Source: Acidovorax sp. CCYZU-2555 (lineage in GTDB: Bacteria; Pseudomonadota; Gammaproteobacteria; Burkholderiales; Burkholderiaceae_C). From it: a DNA stretch of 64,000 nt. This document shows, piece by piece, positions 49,907 through 59,061 of the stretch. The position numbers and the translations under genes are program-made. The notes beneath the pieces are model-generated. The model saw only the letters and a list, made by a program, of their open reading frames with translations, was not told the origin of the DNA and ran no database searches. Location of the stretch: positions 79,828 through 143,827 of the forward strand of contig NZ_JAHCDD010000002.1 of the NCBI RefSeq assembly GCF_018413525.1, in the 5' to 3' direction. Each line of letters opens with the position of its first letter. Position 1 is the first letter of the stretch.

Positions 49907-50905
49907 TCAGGGGGTCTTCATGATCTTGGCGAGCAGCGGCGTGACGGTCTTGAGTTCGGTCGCGATGCGCTCTTCCATCTGCTGCGGCGTGCCGCCGATC
50001 AGCACATAGCCCGAGGATTCGAGATAGGGCCGGTTCTGTTCCAGCGCGAAGGCCGCCGCCTTGTTGAGCCGGTTGACGATGGCCGCGGGCGTCTTGGCGG
50101 GCACGACCAGGCCGGTCCAGGTGTCGGAGTCGTAGCCGGGCTTGTTCAGCGCTTCGGCGATGGTCGGAACATCGGCGATCACCGCCAGCCGCTTGGGGCT
50201 GCCCACGGCCAGCATGCGCAGCCGGCCGGACTTCACGCCCGGCAGGATGGAGCCGACATAGGAGAACATCATGTCGACCTGGCCGCCGAGGAAGTCGTTC
50301 ATCGCCGGGCCCGCGCCCTTGTAGGGCACATGCAGGATGTTGACGCCGGCCGCGTCCTTGAACATTTCGCCCGACTGGTGCAGCGAACTGCCATTGCCCG
50401 CCGTGCCGTAGGTCAGCTTGCCGGGGTGGGCCTTGGCATAGGCGACCAACTCCTGCACGGTCTTGAACGGCGAGTTCGCGAGCACCGCCAGCGTCAGCGG
50501 CGCGGCGACGAATTGGCTCACGGGCGTGAAGCTTTTCTGCGGATCGTAGGGCAGCTTGGCATAGATCGCGGGGTTGACGATATGCACGCCCGCGGTGCTC
50601 GACAGCAGGGTATAGCCGTCGGGTTCGGCCTTGGCCACAGCCTCGCTGCCTATCACCGCGCCCGCGCCCGCGCGGTTGTCGATCACGATGGGCTGACCCA
50701 GTTGCTCCGACATCGACTTGGCCAGCAGCCGCGACACCACATCCGTGGCGCCGCCGGGCGGGAAGGGCACGATCATCTTGATCGGGTGGTCCGGATATTC
50801 GCTGGCGCTGGCGGCCGCGCCGGCGACCAGCAGCAGGGCGCCGGCGAGCGCTGCGCGCAGTACGCCCAGGGCGTTGTTGCGCAGGAAGTGGCTATCGAAT
50901 TGCAT
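49907..50905 (-). CDS. Bug-family tripartite tricarboxylate transporter substrate-binding protein (module 2)
   Basis: A 332-residue secreted binding protein. Signal peptide (LRAALAGALLLVAGAAASAS) precedes YPDHPIKMIVPFPPGGATDVVSRLLA, VIDNRAGAGAVIGSEAV, ILHVPYKGAGPAMNDFLGGQVDMMFSYVGS and IADVPTIAEALN. AAGGAGACAAAC is a good ribosome-binding site. It is the first gene of the minus-strand module. Confidence 0.88.
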   Translation of the reverse strand: MQFDSHFLRNNALGVLRAALAGALLLVAGAAASASEYPDHPIKMIVPFPPGGATDVVSRLLAKSMSEQLGQPIVIDNRAGAGAVIGSEAVAKAEPDGYTLLSSTAGVHIVNPAIYAKLPYDPQKSFTPVSQFVAAPLTLAVLANSPFKTVQELVAYAKAHPGKLTYGTAGNGSSLHQSGEMFKDAAGVNILHVPYKGAGPAMNDFLGGQVDMMFSYVGSILPGVKSGRLRMLAVGSPKRLAVIADVPTIAEALNKPGYDSDTWTGLVVPAKTPAAIVNRLNKAAAFALEQNRPYLESSGYVLIGGTPQQMEERIATELKTVTPLLAKIMKTP

Positions 50906-51885
50906 GTTTGTCTCCTTGTTTTGTACGTTCCCCCGGCGGCGAGGCGCGGGGTCGTGCTGGCAAGAAAATCATAGGACGCGCGGTCTGCGGCGGCGCATTC
51001 CAATTTGGCGCGCAGGCATGCGCTTAGATCATTGCTGGAGTGCTGCATCGACTGCGGCTGTCGAATGCAAGGGGACATCTGCGATGACGTGACACGCACC
51101 ACGGGCTGCGCGAACGCGAGTGGTGATGCCGTTAGCAAGGGGAGGGGGAATTGAAAAGCACGCGGTCGGCAATGCACCGACGCGATGTCCATGATCGCCG
51201 AACGCGGCGACAACGCCATGGGCCGGCGTTCAGGGCGCGCATGCGCGCGCCCAGGAATACTTCGGTCTGCAACCGCCGCCAAAGTGCGGGTCACATCACC
51301 GGCATCAGCGCAAACTGCGCTGGCGTTCATCAACGCCGCATTGCGCCAGGCTGGCGCTGCGCGGCGGACTCAATTCAAGGTGCTGGCGCAAGATGGTTCC
51401 GCGCCAGGCAAAAGGGTTTCAGGTGACCAGCACCAGAGTACAGAACCAATGCAGGTGTTTCTTCATTGCAGTCCTTCCAGCAAGACAAGGGTTTCGGGAC
51501 ACTGGGGCTGTGAGGGCGCTGATATCCGCAGGAGCCTGTGGCTTGCTGCGTTTTCTCTGCACGTCACGCTGGAAGAATGTCTTGGCGAAGGCGCCGTTGA
51601 AAGCCCTGTCGAAAGGCATTCTTCATTGGGTCCAATGGTAGCCTTTTCCACGGCCCAACCCAAAGAACAAGATCGAATTTGGTAGCTCCGAATCGGCATA
51701 TGCGGCCTCTTCCTACAAGCGCGGTGCCTAGGGAAAACACCGAGATTGGTCCTGCGGGCCGGGATCGAGATGCCAGGGGAGGCCTCTTCAAATAATCGCG
51801 AACAAGAATTATTCATAAATAACATTTACGGTGCGATTATCTTTTTGCGCTTGCAAATCCATGGAGTCGCAGGTTTAAATGCGCG

Positions 51886-51910
51886 TGAATGCATATTTCA
51901 ATCGCATTCA
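51886..51910. promoter_or_regulatory. Inverted repeat upstream of the FNR box
   Basis: TGAATGC-N11-GCATTCA lies 19 bases before the FNR box. It could bind a second regulator such as a nitrate-response factor, but it does not match a NarL heptamer pair clearly. Confidence 0.35.
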
Positions 51911-51929
51911 GAAAATGCCTCGCGTGGAG

Positions 51930-51943
51930 TTGATCTAGATCAA
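51930..51943 (+). promoter_or_regulatory. Perfect FNR/ANR-type box upstream of napEDABC
   Basis: TTGATCTAGATCAA matches the TTGAT-N4-ATCAA consensus exactly, within an 18-bp perfect palindrome (51928-51945). It lies 154 bases before the napE ATG in an AT-rich promoter region. This predicts oxygen-responsive control of nitrate reduction. Confidence 0.8.
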
Positions 51944-52097
51944 CTATTGATTTAGGCCCTGGCATTAACATTTCCGTATCTCGCAATATCCGCTGCGAAA
52001 TGGTGAATGAAGCGTCGAGGTGGCATGGCCATTCGGCGGTGTTGGCCGCCAATGCAGCGTTACAGGGACCCGCCGAGGTCCCGGAAACGGTGAACCC

Positions 52098-52241
52098 ATG
52101 ACTGATAGAGCCAAAGAGGAGTTGCGCAGCTTTGCGTTTCTCACCATCGTGGTGGCACCGGTGCTGGCGGGGGCGATCATCGCCGCCTACGGCTTTCTGG
52201 TCTGGTTCTACCAAATGTTCGCCGGTCCCCCGCATGTGTAA
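52098..52241 (+). CDS. napE: NapE small membrane protein
   Basis: A 47-residue single-span membrane protein (RAKEELRSFAFLTIVVAPVLAGAIIAAYGFLVWFYQMFAGPP), matching the NapE family. Its role in periplasmic nitrate reduction is unclear; it is the usual first gene in betaproteobacterial and alphaproteobacterial nap operons. The ATG at 52098 follows GGAAACGGTG. Its TAA stop begins the dispersed repeat. Confidence 0.85.
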   Translation: MTDRAKEELRSFAFLTIVVAPVLAGAIIAAYGFLVWFYQMFAGPPHV

Positions 52242-52386
52242 GCACCCCCTGAGCCGCTTCCGCCGGATGGCCGGCCCCGGCTTCCCCCTCTCAACCTTCG
52301 GTGGAGGGGGGCGCCCGGCTAAGGGACGGCACCATCGCTGCGGGGCGGCCCTTGCTCGGTGCCCCCACGCTGGGACGTGCCGGTTT
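52239..52386. repeat. Dispersed intergenic repeat, copy 2 (partner at 2003)
   Basis: Starts at the napE TAA stop with the same 16 bases as copy 1 and shares a 31-base core (52280-52310). It ends near GTGCCGGTTTC. It is longer than copy 1 by an internal C/G-rich insert around 52258-52280. It separates napE from napD within one presumed transcript. Confidence 0.8.
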
Positions 52387-52438
52387 CAGAAGCGGCGGGC
52401 AGCCGCAAACACCACGAATTACCAACTTGGGGCCCGCC

Positions 52439-52726
52439 ATGGCCGATGAACTCCATATCGCGAGTCTCGTGGTGCATGTCCATCCCCAGGCGCTGAACCA
52501 GGTCGCGCAAGGTCTCTTGCAGGTCGACGACGCGCAGGTGCACGGCACCCACCCCGACGGCAAGCTGGTGGTGACGCTCGAAGGCCCCAATGCGGGCGCC
52601 ATCATGGACAAGGTGGCGCAGATACAGCAGATCGAAGGCGTGCTCAACGTCTCTCTCGTCTATCAACACGCCGAGTCCCGGCATTTTCTGAACCAGGAGG
52701 TCGGCCATGACCAGCACCCGGCGTGA
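52439..52726 (+). CDS. napD: NapD, Tat-signal chaperone of NapA
   Basis: A 95-residue ferredoxin-fold chaperone that binds the NapA twin-arginine signal and guides cofactor loading. [22 protein letters not shown] and [39 protein letters not shown] are the family core. The ATG at 52439 gives the normal N-terminus; it overlaps napA by 20 bases, indicating coupling. Confidence 0.92.
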   Translation: MADELHIASLVVHVHPQALNQVAQGLLQVDDAQVHGTHPDGKLVVTLEGPNAGAIMDKVAQIQQIEGVLNVSLVYQHAESRHFLNQEVGHDQHPA

Positions 52727-55199
52727 TTTCGTTCGTCAATCAGCGGCAGCCGCCGCGGGGGCCGTGGCGGGAATTCCCATCCAGGCGGTTTCCCAGGACG
52801 CCACGGGCGGCGCGAGCCCGCAGCTGACCTGGTCCAAGGCGCCTTGCCGCTTCTGCGGCACGGGCTGCGGCGTGATGGTGGCCGTCAAGGACAACCGCGT
52901 GGTCGCCACGCAGGGCGATCCGCAGGCCGAAGTCAACCGCGGGCTCAATTGCGTCAAGGGCTACTTCCTGTCGAAGATCATGTACGGCGCCGACCGCCTG
53001 ACCCAGCCCATGCTGCGCATGAAGAACGGCCGGTACGCCAAGGACGGCGAATTCCAGCATGTGTCCTGGGGTACCGCGTTCGACGTGATGGCCGAGAAGT
53101 TCAAGAAAGCGCTCAAGGACAAGGGCCCTACGTCCGTGGGCATGTTCGGCTCGGGCCAGTGGACGGTCTGGGAAGGCTATGCGGCGTCCAAGCTGTTCAA
53201 GGCCGGCTTCCGTTCGAACAACATCGACCCGAACGCGCGCCACTGCATGGCTTCGGCGGTCGCGGGCTTCATGCGCACTTTCGGCATGGACGAACCCATG
53301 GGCTGCTACGACGACATAGAAGCCACCGACACTTTCGTGCTGTGGGGCTCCAACATGGCCGAGATGCACCCCGTGCTCTGGACGCGCGTGACCGACCGCC
53401 GCCTGAGCGCGCAAGGCGTCAAGGTCGCCGTGCTGTCGACGTTCGAGCACCGCTCGTACGAGCTGGCCGACATCGAGCTGACGTTCAAGCCGCAGACCGA
53501 CCTGGCCATCCTCAACTACATCGCCAACCACATCATCCGCACCAACCGCGTGAACCAGGAGTTCGTCTCCAAGCACGTCAATTTCAAGCTGGGCAACCCC
53601 GACATAGGCTACGGCCTGCGCCCCGAGCATCCGCTGCAGAAGGCCGCCAAGAACGCGGGCGACGCGAATGGCTCCAAGCCCTATACGTTCGATGAATTCG
53701 CCAAGTTCGTGTCCACGTATACGCTTGAATACACGGCCGATCTCACGGGCGTTCCCGCCAACCGCCTCGAAGCCCTGGCCGAGCTGTATGCCGACCCGCA
53801 GCGCAAGGTGGTGTCGTTCTGGACCATGGGTTTCAACCAGCACACGCGCGGCGTCTGGGCGAACAACATGATCTACAACATCCACCTGCTGGTGGGCAAG
53901 ATCGCCACGCCGGGCAACAGCCCGTTCTCGCTGACCGGCCAGCCTTCGGCCTGCGGCACGGCGCGCGAAGTCGGCACCTTCTCGCACCGCCTGCCCGCCG
54001 ACATGGTGGTCACCAACCCCGCCCACCGCAAGACCGCCGAGAAGCTCTGGAAGCTGCCCGAAGGCACGATTCCCGGCAAGCCCGGCTACCATGCGGTCGA
54101 GCAGAACCGCATGCTCAAGGACGGCAAGCTCAATGCCTATTGGGTGATGGTCAACAACAACATCCAGGCCGGCGCCAACCTCGCGCAGGAAGGCTATCCG
54201 GGCTACCGCAACCCCGACAACTTCATCGTCGTGTCCGATGCCTACCCCACGGTCACGGCCGTGGCCGCCGATCTGATACTGCCCACGGCGATGTGGGTCG
54301 AGAAAGAGGGCGCCTACGGCAATGCCGAGCGGCGCACGCATTTCTGGCACCAGCTGGTCAAGGCGCCGGGCGAGGCGCGCTCCGACCTGTGGCAGCTGAT
54401 GGAGTTCTCCAAGCGCTTCAAGATCGAGGAAGTGTGGCCCGAGGAACTGCTGGCCAAGAGCCCCGAGTTCCGCGGCAAGACGCTGTACGACGTGCTGTAC
54501 CGCAACGGTCAGGTCGACAAGTTCCCCGCGGCGCAAATGGAAGCCGGCTACGAGAACGACGAAGCCAGGCACTTCGGCTTCTATGTGCAAAAGGGCTTGT
54601 TCGAGGAATACGCGGCGTTCGGCCGCGGCCATGGCCACGATCTCGCGCCGTTTGACGAGTACCACAAGGTGCGCGGACTGCGCTGGCCCGTGGTCAACGG
54701 CAAGGAAACGCGCTGGCGCTACCGCGAAGGCTCGGACCCCTATGTGAAGGCCGGCAGCGGCTACCAGTTCTACGGCAACAGCGACGGCAAGGCCATCATC
54801 TATGCGCTGCCTTACGAGCCCGCGGCCGAGTCGCCCGACAAGGAGTTTCCGTTCTGGCTGTCCACGGGCCGCGTGCTCGAACACTGGCACTCGGGCTCGA
54901 TGACGCGCCGCGTTCCCGAGCTGCACCGCGCCGTGCCCAATGCGCTGTGCTACATGCACCCCGAGGACGCCAAGGCCCTGGGCCTGCGCCGCGGCAGCGA
55001 AGTCGAAATCGCCTCGCGGCGCGGCGCCATGCGTTCGCGCGTCGAGACCCGCGGGCGCAACAAGCCGCCGCGCGGCCTGGTCTATGTGCCCTGGTTCGAT
55101 GCGAGCCAGTTGATCAACAAGGTCACGCTGGACGCCACCGACCCTATCTCTTTCCAGACGGACTTCAAGAAGTGCGCAGTGAAACTGACCAAGGTCTAG
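52707..55199 (+). CDS. napA: Periplasmic nitrate reductase catalytic subunit
   Basis: An 830-residue molybdopterin guanine dinucleotide enzyme that reduces nitrate to nitrite in the periplasm. The Tat signal is [16 protein letters not shown]. The [4Fe-4S] site is CRFCGTGCG plus GLNCVKG. The Mo ligand is C180 in [47 protein letters not shown] and the C-terminal [21 protein letters not shown] are typical MGD-binding segments. Electrons come from NapB and NapC, encoded next. Confidence 0.97.
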   Translation: MTSTRRDFVRQSAAAAAGAVAGIPIQAVSQDATGGASPQLTWSKAPCRFCGTGCGVMVAVKDNRVVATQGDPQAEVNRGLNCVKGYFLSKIMYGADRLTQPMLRMKNGRYAKDGEFQHVSWGTAFDVMAEKFKKALKDKGPTSVGMFGSGQWTVWEGYAASKLFKAGFRSNNIDPNARHCMASAVAGFMRTFGMDEPMGCYDDIEATDTFVLWGSNMAEMHPVLWTRVTDRRLSAQGVKVAVLSTFEHRSYELADIELTFKPQTDLAILNYIANHIIRTNRVNQEFVSKHVNFKLGNPDIGYGLRPEHPLQKAAKNAGDANGSKPYTFDEFAKFVSTYTLEYTADLTGVPANRLEALAELYADPQRKVVSFWTMGFNQHTRGVWANNMIYNIHLLVGKIATPGNSPFSLTGQPSACGTAREVGTFSHRLPADMVVTNPAHRKTAEKLWKLPEGTIPGKPGYHAVEQNRMLKDGKLNAYWVMVNNNIQAGANLAQEGYPGYRNPDNFIVVSDAYPTVTAVAADLILPTAMWVEKEGAYGNAERRTHFWHQLVKAPGEARSDLWQLMEFSKRFKIEEVWPEELLAKSPEFRGKTLYDVLYRNGQVDKFPAAQMEAGYENDEARHFGFYVQKGLFEEYAAFGRGHGHDLAPFDEYHKVRGLRWPVVNGKETRWRYREGSDPYVKAGSGYQFYGNSDGKAIIYALPYEPAAESPDKEFPFWLSTGRVLEHWHSGSMTRRVPELHRAVPNALCYMHPEDAKALGLRRGSEVEIASRRGAMRSRVETRGRNKPPRGLVYVPWFDASQLINKVTLDATDPISFQTDFKKCAVKLTKV

Positions 55200-55216
55200 C
55201 CATAGGAGTGTGGATC

Positions 55217-55711
55217 ATGCAATTCATTCGTACTTTGGGCCTGCTGCTGATGCTCTGCATGGGCGCGGCTTCGGCCCAGCCTCTGGGCCAGCAGTTTTAC
55301 GACAGGGCGCGCGGCCCGACGCCGATCATGGAAGCGACCAAGCCGCCGGTGCTGGGCAATGCCGTGAACGACGACGTGCGGCGCACGCGCAACTATGCGA
55401 TGCAGCCGCCCATCATTCCGCACCGCGTCGATGGCTACCAGATCGACAAGAACTTCAACAAATGCCTCGACTGCCATTCGCGCACCAAGGCCGAGATGTT
55501 CCAGGCCGTGCCGGTGTCGGTCACGCACTACATGGACCGTGACGGCAACATGCTGGGCCAGGTGTCGACGCGGCGCTATTTCTGCATGCAGTGCCACGTG
55601 GCCCAGGACCCGGTGCGGCCGCTGGTCGACAACCGGTTCGTCGACGTCGACACCTTGCTGCTGCAGTCGCTGCGCAACCAGGCGCAGGACAAGAACCAGA
55701 AGAAAAACTGA
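55217..55711 (+). CDS. napB: Periplasmic nitrate reductase dihaem cytochrome c subunit
   Basis: A 164-residue secreted cytochrome with signal peptide (RTLGLLLMLCMGAASAQ) and two haem motifs, CLDCH (C83, C86) and CMQCH (C123, C126). AMQPPIIPHRVDGYQID carries a conserved His for axial ligation. It passes electrons from NapC to NapA. GGAGTG lies before the ATG; napA ends 17 bases upstream. Confidence 0.95.
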   Translation: MQFIRTLGLLLMLCMGAASAQPLGQQFYDRARGPTPIMEATKPPVLGNAVNDDVRRTRNYAMQPPIIPHRVDGYQIDKNFNKCLDCHSRTKAEMFQAVPVSVTHYMDRDGNMLGQVSTRRYFCMQCHVAQDPVRPLVDNRFVDVDTLLLQSLRNQAQDKNQKKN

Positions 55712-55741
55712 CGCGGCCCACGGCAGCAAAAGGTTACCACC

Positions 55742-56386
55742 ATGTTGAATTTCATCAAGCGCTACTGGGCGGTGATGCGCCGCCCCAGCGTGCACTTCAG
55801 TCTCGGTTTTCTGACCATCGGTGGCTTCATCGGCGGCATTCTGTTCTGGGGTGCGTTCAACACCGCGATGGAGCTGACCAACACCGAGAAGTTCTGCACG
55901 GGCTGCCACGAAATGCGCGACAACGTGTTCGCCGAACTCAAGAGCACCATCCACTACACCAACCGTTCGGGCGTGCGCGCGATCTGCTCCGACTGCCATG
56001 TGCCGCACAACTGGACCGACAAGATGGCGCGCAAGATGCAGGCGTCCAAGGAAGTCTGGGGCAAGATTTTCGGCACCGTCGACACGCCGGAGAAGTTCCA
56101 GGCCAAGCGCCTCGAACTCGCCCAGCATGAATGGGCGCGGTTCAAGGCCAACGATTCGCTCGAATGCCGCAACTGCCACAACTACGACTCGATGGACATG
56201 ACGCGCCAGAGCCTGCGCGCGCAGAACATGCATTCGACCTATCTCGCGAACAAGGAAAAGACCTGCATCGACTGCCACAAGGGCATTGCCCACAAGCTGC
56301 CGCATATTCCGCCGGGCCAGGCGCCGACCGACAGCCCGGGCCAGGCCGTGCCCACGCCCGTGGCGGCCGTGGCCGTCAAGCCGTAA
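55742..56386 (+). CDS. napC: NapC/NirT tetrahaem quinol dehydrogenase
   Basis: A 214-residue membrane-anchored tetrahaem cytochrome that takes electrons from the quinol pool. One N-terminal anchor helix ([20 protein letters not shown]) precedes four haem motifs: CTGCH (C52), CSDCH, CRNCH and [20 protein letters not shown] is a NapC signature. The ccmA start follows 4 bases after the stop, linking cytochrome genes to haem-attachment genes. Confidence 0.96.
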   Translation: MLNFIKRYWAVMRRPSVHFSLGFLTIGGFIGGILFWGAFNTAMELTNTEKFCTGCHEMRDNVFAELKSTIHYTNRSGVRAICSDCHVPHNWTDKMARKMQASKEVWGKIFGTVDTPEKFQAKRLELAQHEWARFKANDSLECRNCHNYDSMDMTRQSLRAQNMHSTYLANKEKTCIDCHKGIAHKLPHIPPGQAPTDSPGQAVPTPVAAVAVKP

Positions 56387-56390
56387 CTGC

Positions 56391-57071
56391 ATGGAGCGTA
56401 CGGCCTGGACTGACTCGTCTCTTGCGGTCTCCGGTTGGGGCTGCATTCGCAATGGCCGCGTGCTGTTTCGCGATGTTTCGTTCGACTTGGGCGCGGGCCA
56501 GTTGCTGGTGCTCAAGGGGCGCAACGGCGCGGGCAAGAGCACGCTGCTGCGCAGCCTCGCGGGGTTGATGCCGTGGCGCGCGGGCGCGCTGTCCTGGGCC
56601 GGGCAGGCCGTGCAGCCCGGCGACGCGCGATACCAGCAGCAGCTCGCCTATCTGAGCCACCAGTCGGGAATGAACGATGCGCTGACGGGACTCGAAAATC
56701 TGCATTTCGCCCTGGCCTTGCAAGGCCTGCGCTGGGACGCCGAACGCGTTGCCCGGATCTTGCGCACGCTGGCCTTGCAGGACATCGCTTCGCGCCCGTT
56801 CGGGCGGCTGTCGCAAGGCCAGCGCCGGCGCCTGGGCCTGGCGCGCGTGGCGCTCGGCGACCGACCGCTGTGGCTGCTCGATGAACCCGACAATGCGCTG
56901 GACGACGAGGGCTGCCTGTGCCTTGCCGGCCTTCTCGCCGCACATCTTGCCGCCGGCGGCTTGGCGGTGGTCGCCACCCATCGCGGTCTGGCGCTGCCCG
57001 CAAGCCAGACGCGCACGCTCGATCTGTCGGGCTTGCAGCCCGCGGCCGCGCGCCAGGAGGCCGCATGCTGA
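56391..57071 (+). CDS. ccmA: Cytochrome c maturation ABC ATPase CcmA
   Basis: A 226-residue ATPase of the CcmABCD haem release complex. Walker A is KGRNGAGKSTLL, the signature region is GRLSQGQRRRLGLARVAL and Walker B is LWLLDEPDNALD. Its 3' end overlaps ccmB by 7 bases. The ATG at 56391 follows the napC stop closely. Confidence 0.93.
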   Translation: MERTAWTDSSLAVSGWGCIRNGRVLFRDVSFDLGAGQLLVLKGRNGAGKSTLLRSLAGLMPWRAGALSWAGQAVQPGDARYQQQLAYLSHQSGMNDALTGLENLHFALALQGLRWDAERVARILRTLALQDIASRPFGRLSQGQRRRLGLARVALGDRPLWLLDEPDNALDDEGCLCLAGLLAAHLAAGGLAVVATHRGLALPASQTRTLDLSGLQPAAARQEAAC

Positions 57072-57721
57072 AGGCTGTCTTCGTGCGCGAAATGCGCCTG
57101 GCCGCGCGCCGGCCGACGGAAGCGCTCAGCGGTCTGCTGTTCTTCGTGCTGGTCGGAAGCCTTTTTCCTTTGGCGCTCGGGCCCGACGCCGCCTTGCTGC
57201 GGCAGATCGCGCCGGGCGTGGTATGGGTCGCGGCGCTGCTGGCGCTGCTGCTGGGCCAGCACCGGCTGTTCGAGGGCGATCTGGCCGATGGCTCGCTGGA
57301 GCAATGGGCGCTGGCGCGCACGCCGCTGTGGCTGCTGGTCGGCATGAAAGTCGCGGCCCAGTGGCTGATTGCTGCCGTGCCCTTGCTGCTGGCCGCGCCG
57401 CTGCTGGGTTGGCAGTACGGCATGGGCACCGAGGCCATCGTGGTGCTGCTCGCCGCGCTGGCCCTGGGCACGCCCACGCTGAGCCTGCTCGCGGCGCTGG
57501 GCGCGGCCTTGACGCTGGGCCTGCGCGGCCAACTCCTGCTCGCGCTGGTGGTGTTGCCGCTGAGCATTCCCATCCTGATTTTTGGCAGCCATGCGGTGAC
57601 GCAGGCCAGCCTGGGCCTGCCGGCCGCGCCCGCGCTCAACCTGCTGGGCGCCTGCCTGTGCCTGGCGCTGCTGGCCGCGCCCTGGGCGATTGCACAGGCG
57701 CTGCGCCTGGCGCTGGAGTGA
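57065..57721 (+). CDS. ccmB: Haem exporter permease CcmB
   Basis: A 218-residue permease with six helices. LKAVFVREMRLAARRPTEALSGLLFFVLVGSLFPLALGP, LFEGDLADGSLEQWALARTPLWLLVGMKVAAQWL and LPLSIPILIFGSHAV are CcmB segments. It forms the ABC complex with CcmA. One base separates it from ccmC. Confidence 0.93.
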   Translation: MLKAVFVREMRLAARRPTEALSGLLFFVLVGSLFPLALGPDAALLRQIAPGVVWVAALLALLLGQHRLFEGDLADGSLEQWALARTPLWLLVGMKVAAQWLIAAVPLLLAAPLLGWQYGMGTEAIVVLLAALALGTPTLSLLAALGAALTLGLRGQLLLALVVLPLSIPILIFGSHAVTQASLGLPAAPALNLLGACLCLALLAAPWAIAQALRLALE

Positions 57722-57722
57722 T

Positions 57723-58478
57723 ATGAAGAAGTCCTTGAACGCGCTTTCGCCCCTGCCGCACGCGGCCGGGTTTCGCTGGCGCCAGCTCGCCTCGCCGCCG
57801 GTGTTCTTCGTCTGGGCGGGCCGCGCCTGGCCCTGGTTCGCGGGTCTGGCGCTGCTGCTCGCGGCGGCGGGGCTGTGGGTGGGCTTTGTGCTGGCCCCGA
57901 CCGACCACCAGCAGGGCGAGGTCTATCGCATCATCTTCCTGCATGTGCCGGCCGCGTGGATGTCGATGTTCATCTACCTGATCGCCGCCGCGCATGCGGG
58001 CCTGGGTCTGGTCTATCGCACGCGGCTGTCGCCGCTGCTGGCGCGCGCACTTGCGCCCACGGGCGCGGTGTTCACGGTGATCGCGCTGTGGACCGGCGCG
58101 GCCTGGGGCAAGCCGACCTGGGGCGCGTGGTGGGTCTGGGATGCGCGGCTCACGTCCGAGCTGATCCTGCTGTTCCTGTACCTCGGCTATCTGGGCGTGG
58201 TCTCGGCGATCGAGGACACGCAGCGCGCCGACAGCGCGGGCGCGATCGTGCTGCTCGCCGGCGTGGTGAACATTCCCATCATCTATTTCTCGGTGCAGTG
58301 GTGGAGCACGTTGCACCAGGGCGCGACCATTCGTTGGAACGCCGCGCCCAGCATGAACCAGACCATGCTCGCGGGCATGCTGTTGATGGCCCTGGCCTGC
58401 TGGGCCTATGCGCTGGCCGTGGCGCTGGTGCGCACGCGCTGCCTGATTCTCGAACGCGCGCAGGAGGAGCAACTGTGA
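57723..58478 (+). CDS. ccmC: Haem handling protein CcmC
   Basis: A 251-residue six-helix protein that loads haem onto CcmE. The WWD haem-binding motif is [28 protein letters not shown]. Conserved histidines are in [15 protein letters not shown] and [11 protein letters not shown]. The stop overlaps the ccmD start by 1 base. Confidence 0.95.
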   Translation: MKKSLNALSPLPHAAGFRWRQLASPPVFFVWAGRAWPWFAGLALLLAAAGLWVGFVLAPTDHQQGEVYRIIFLHVPAAWMSMFIYLIAAAHAGLGLVYRTRLSPLLARALAPTGAVFTVIALWTGAAWGKPTWGAWWVWDARLTSELILLFLYLGYLGVVSAIEDTQRADSAGAIVLLAGVVNIPIIYFSVQWWSTLHQGATIRWNAAPSMNQTMLAGMLLMALACWAYALAVALVRTRCLILERAQEEQL

Positions 58479-58609
58479 TGCACAACCATTCTTTCTATCT
58501 TGCCCTGGCCTATGGCGTGGGCGCCGTCGCGCTGGCCCTGGAAATGCTGCTGCTGTGGCGGCGCAGCCGGCGCGCGCGCCAGGCCGCAGGCGAAGAGGAG
58601 ATGCCGTGA
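58478..58609 (+). CDS. ccmD: Haem exporter accessory protein CcmD
   Basis: A 43-residue single-span protein ([29 protein letters not shown]), normal for CcmD, which helps release holo-CcmE from CcmABC. It overlaps its neighbours by 1 base on each side. Confidence 0.9.
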   Translation: MHNHSFYLALAYGVGAVALALEMLLLWRRSRRARQAAGEEEMP

Positions 58610-59061
58610 TGAAACCGCGCCAACGGCGTCTGCTCTGGGTGCTCGCGGGCGTGGTGCTGGTCGCCACGGCCGTGACGCTGGTGCTGCGCGCGCTCGATGC
58701 CAACGTGATGTTCTTCTACAGCCCCAGCCAGGTGCGTGCGGGCGAGGCACCCCAGGGCGCGGCGTTCCGGCTGGGCGGGCTGGTCGAGGCCGGCTCGGTG
58801 CAGCGTGCCGCAGGTGGGGTGCAGGTGCAGTTCGTGGTGACCGACCAGGTGCAGCGCGTGGCCGTGCAGTACCAGGGCCTGCTGCCCGATCTGTTTCGCG
58901 AAGGCAAGGGCGTGGTCGTCGCGGGCTTGCTGCTGCCCACGGGCATCTTCCGCGCCACCGAAGTGCTGGCCAAGCACGATGAGAACTACATGCCGCCCGA
59001 AGCTGCCAAAGCGCTCAAGGACGCGCTCGAAGATGCGAAAAAAGACAAGGCCAAGCCATGA
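58609..59061 (+). CDS. ccmE: Haem chaperone CcmE
   Basis: A 150-residue periplasmic chaperone anchored by an N-terminal helix ([20 protein letters not shown]). Haem is bound covalently by H123 in the [12 protein letters not shown] motif (Y127 is the axial ligand). [14 protein letters not shown] and GILFR-like [13 protein letters not shown] are family segments. Overlaps ccmF by 4 bases. Confidence 0.95.
   Translation: MKPRQRRLLWVLAGVVLVATAVTLVLRALDANVMFFYSPSQVRAGEAPQGAAFRLGGLVEAGSVQRAAGGVQVQFVVTDQVQRVAVQYQGLLPDLFREGKGVVVAGLLLPTGIFRATEVLAKHDENYMPPEAAKALKDALEDAKKDKAKP

Larger units (their letters stand above)
50906..52097. other. 1.2-kb region without a supportable gene
   Basis: Several short open frames exist (for example plus strand 51185-51685 and minus strand 50773-51333), but none has a family motif, a good start or coding-like composition. 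A 14-bp alternating GC palindrome (GCGCGCATGCGCGC) is at 51235-51248. From about 51780 the DNA becomes AT-rich and holds the nap promoter signals. It may contain decayed genes; no transposase remnant could be recognised. Confidence 0.55.

Noticed and set aside
51235..51248. GCGCGCATGCGCGC palindrome as a possible recombination or Z-DNA site
   Set aside because: Short alternating GC runs are common by chance at this base composition; no flanking element supports a site.
51185..51685. 166-codon plus-strand frame in the gene-poor region before nap
   Set aside because: No motif, no good ribosome-binding site, and amino-acid make-up looks non-coding.
52740..54959. Long minus-strand open frame (739 codons) opposite napA
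   Set aside because: napA is unmistakable; the antisense frame is low-complexity H/V/R-rich mirror sequence.
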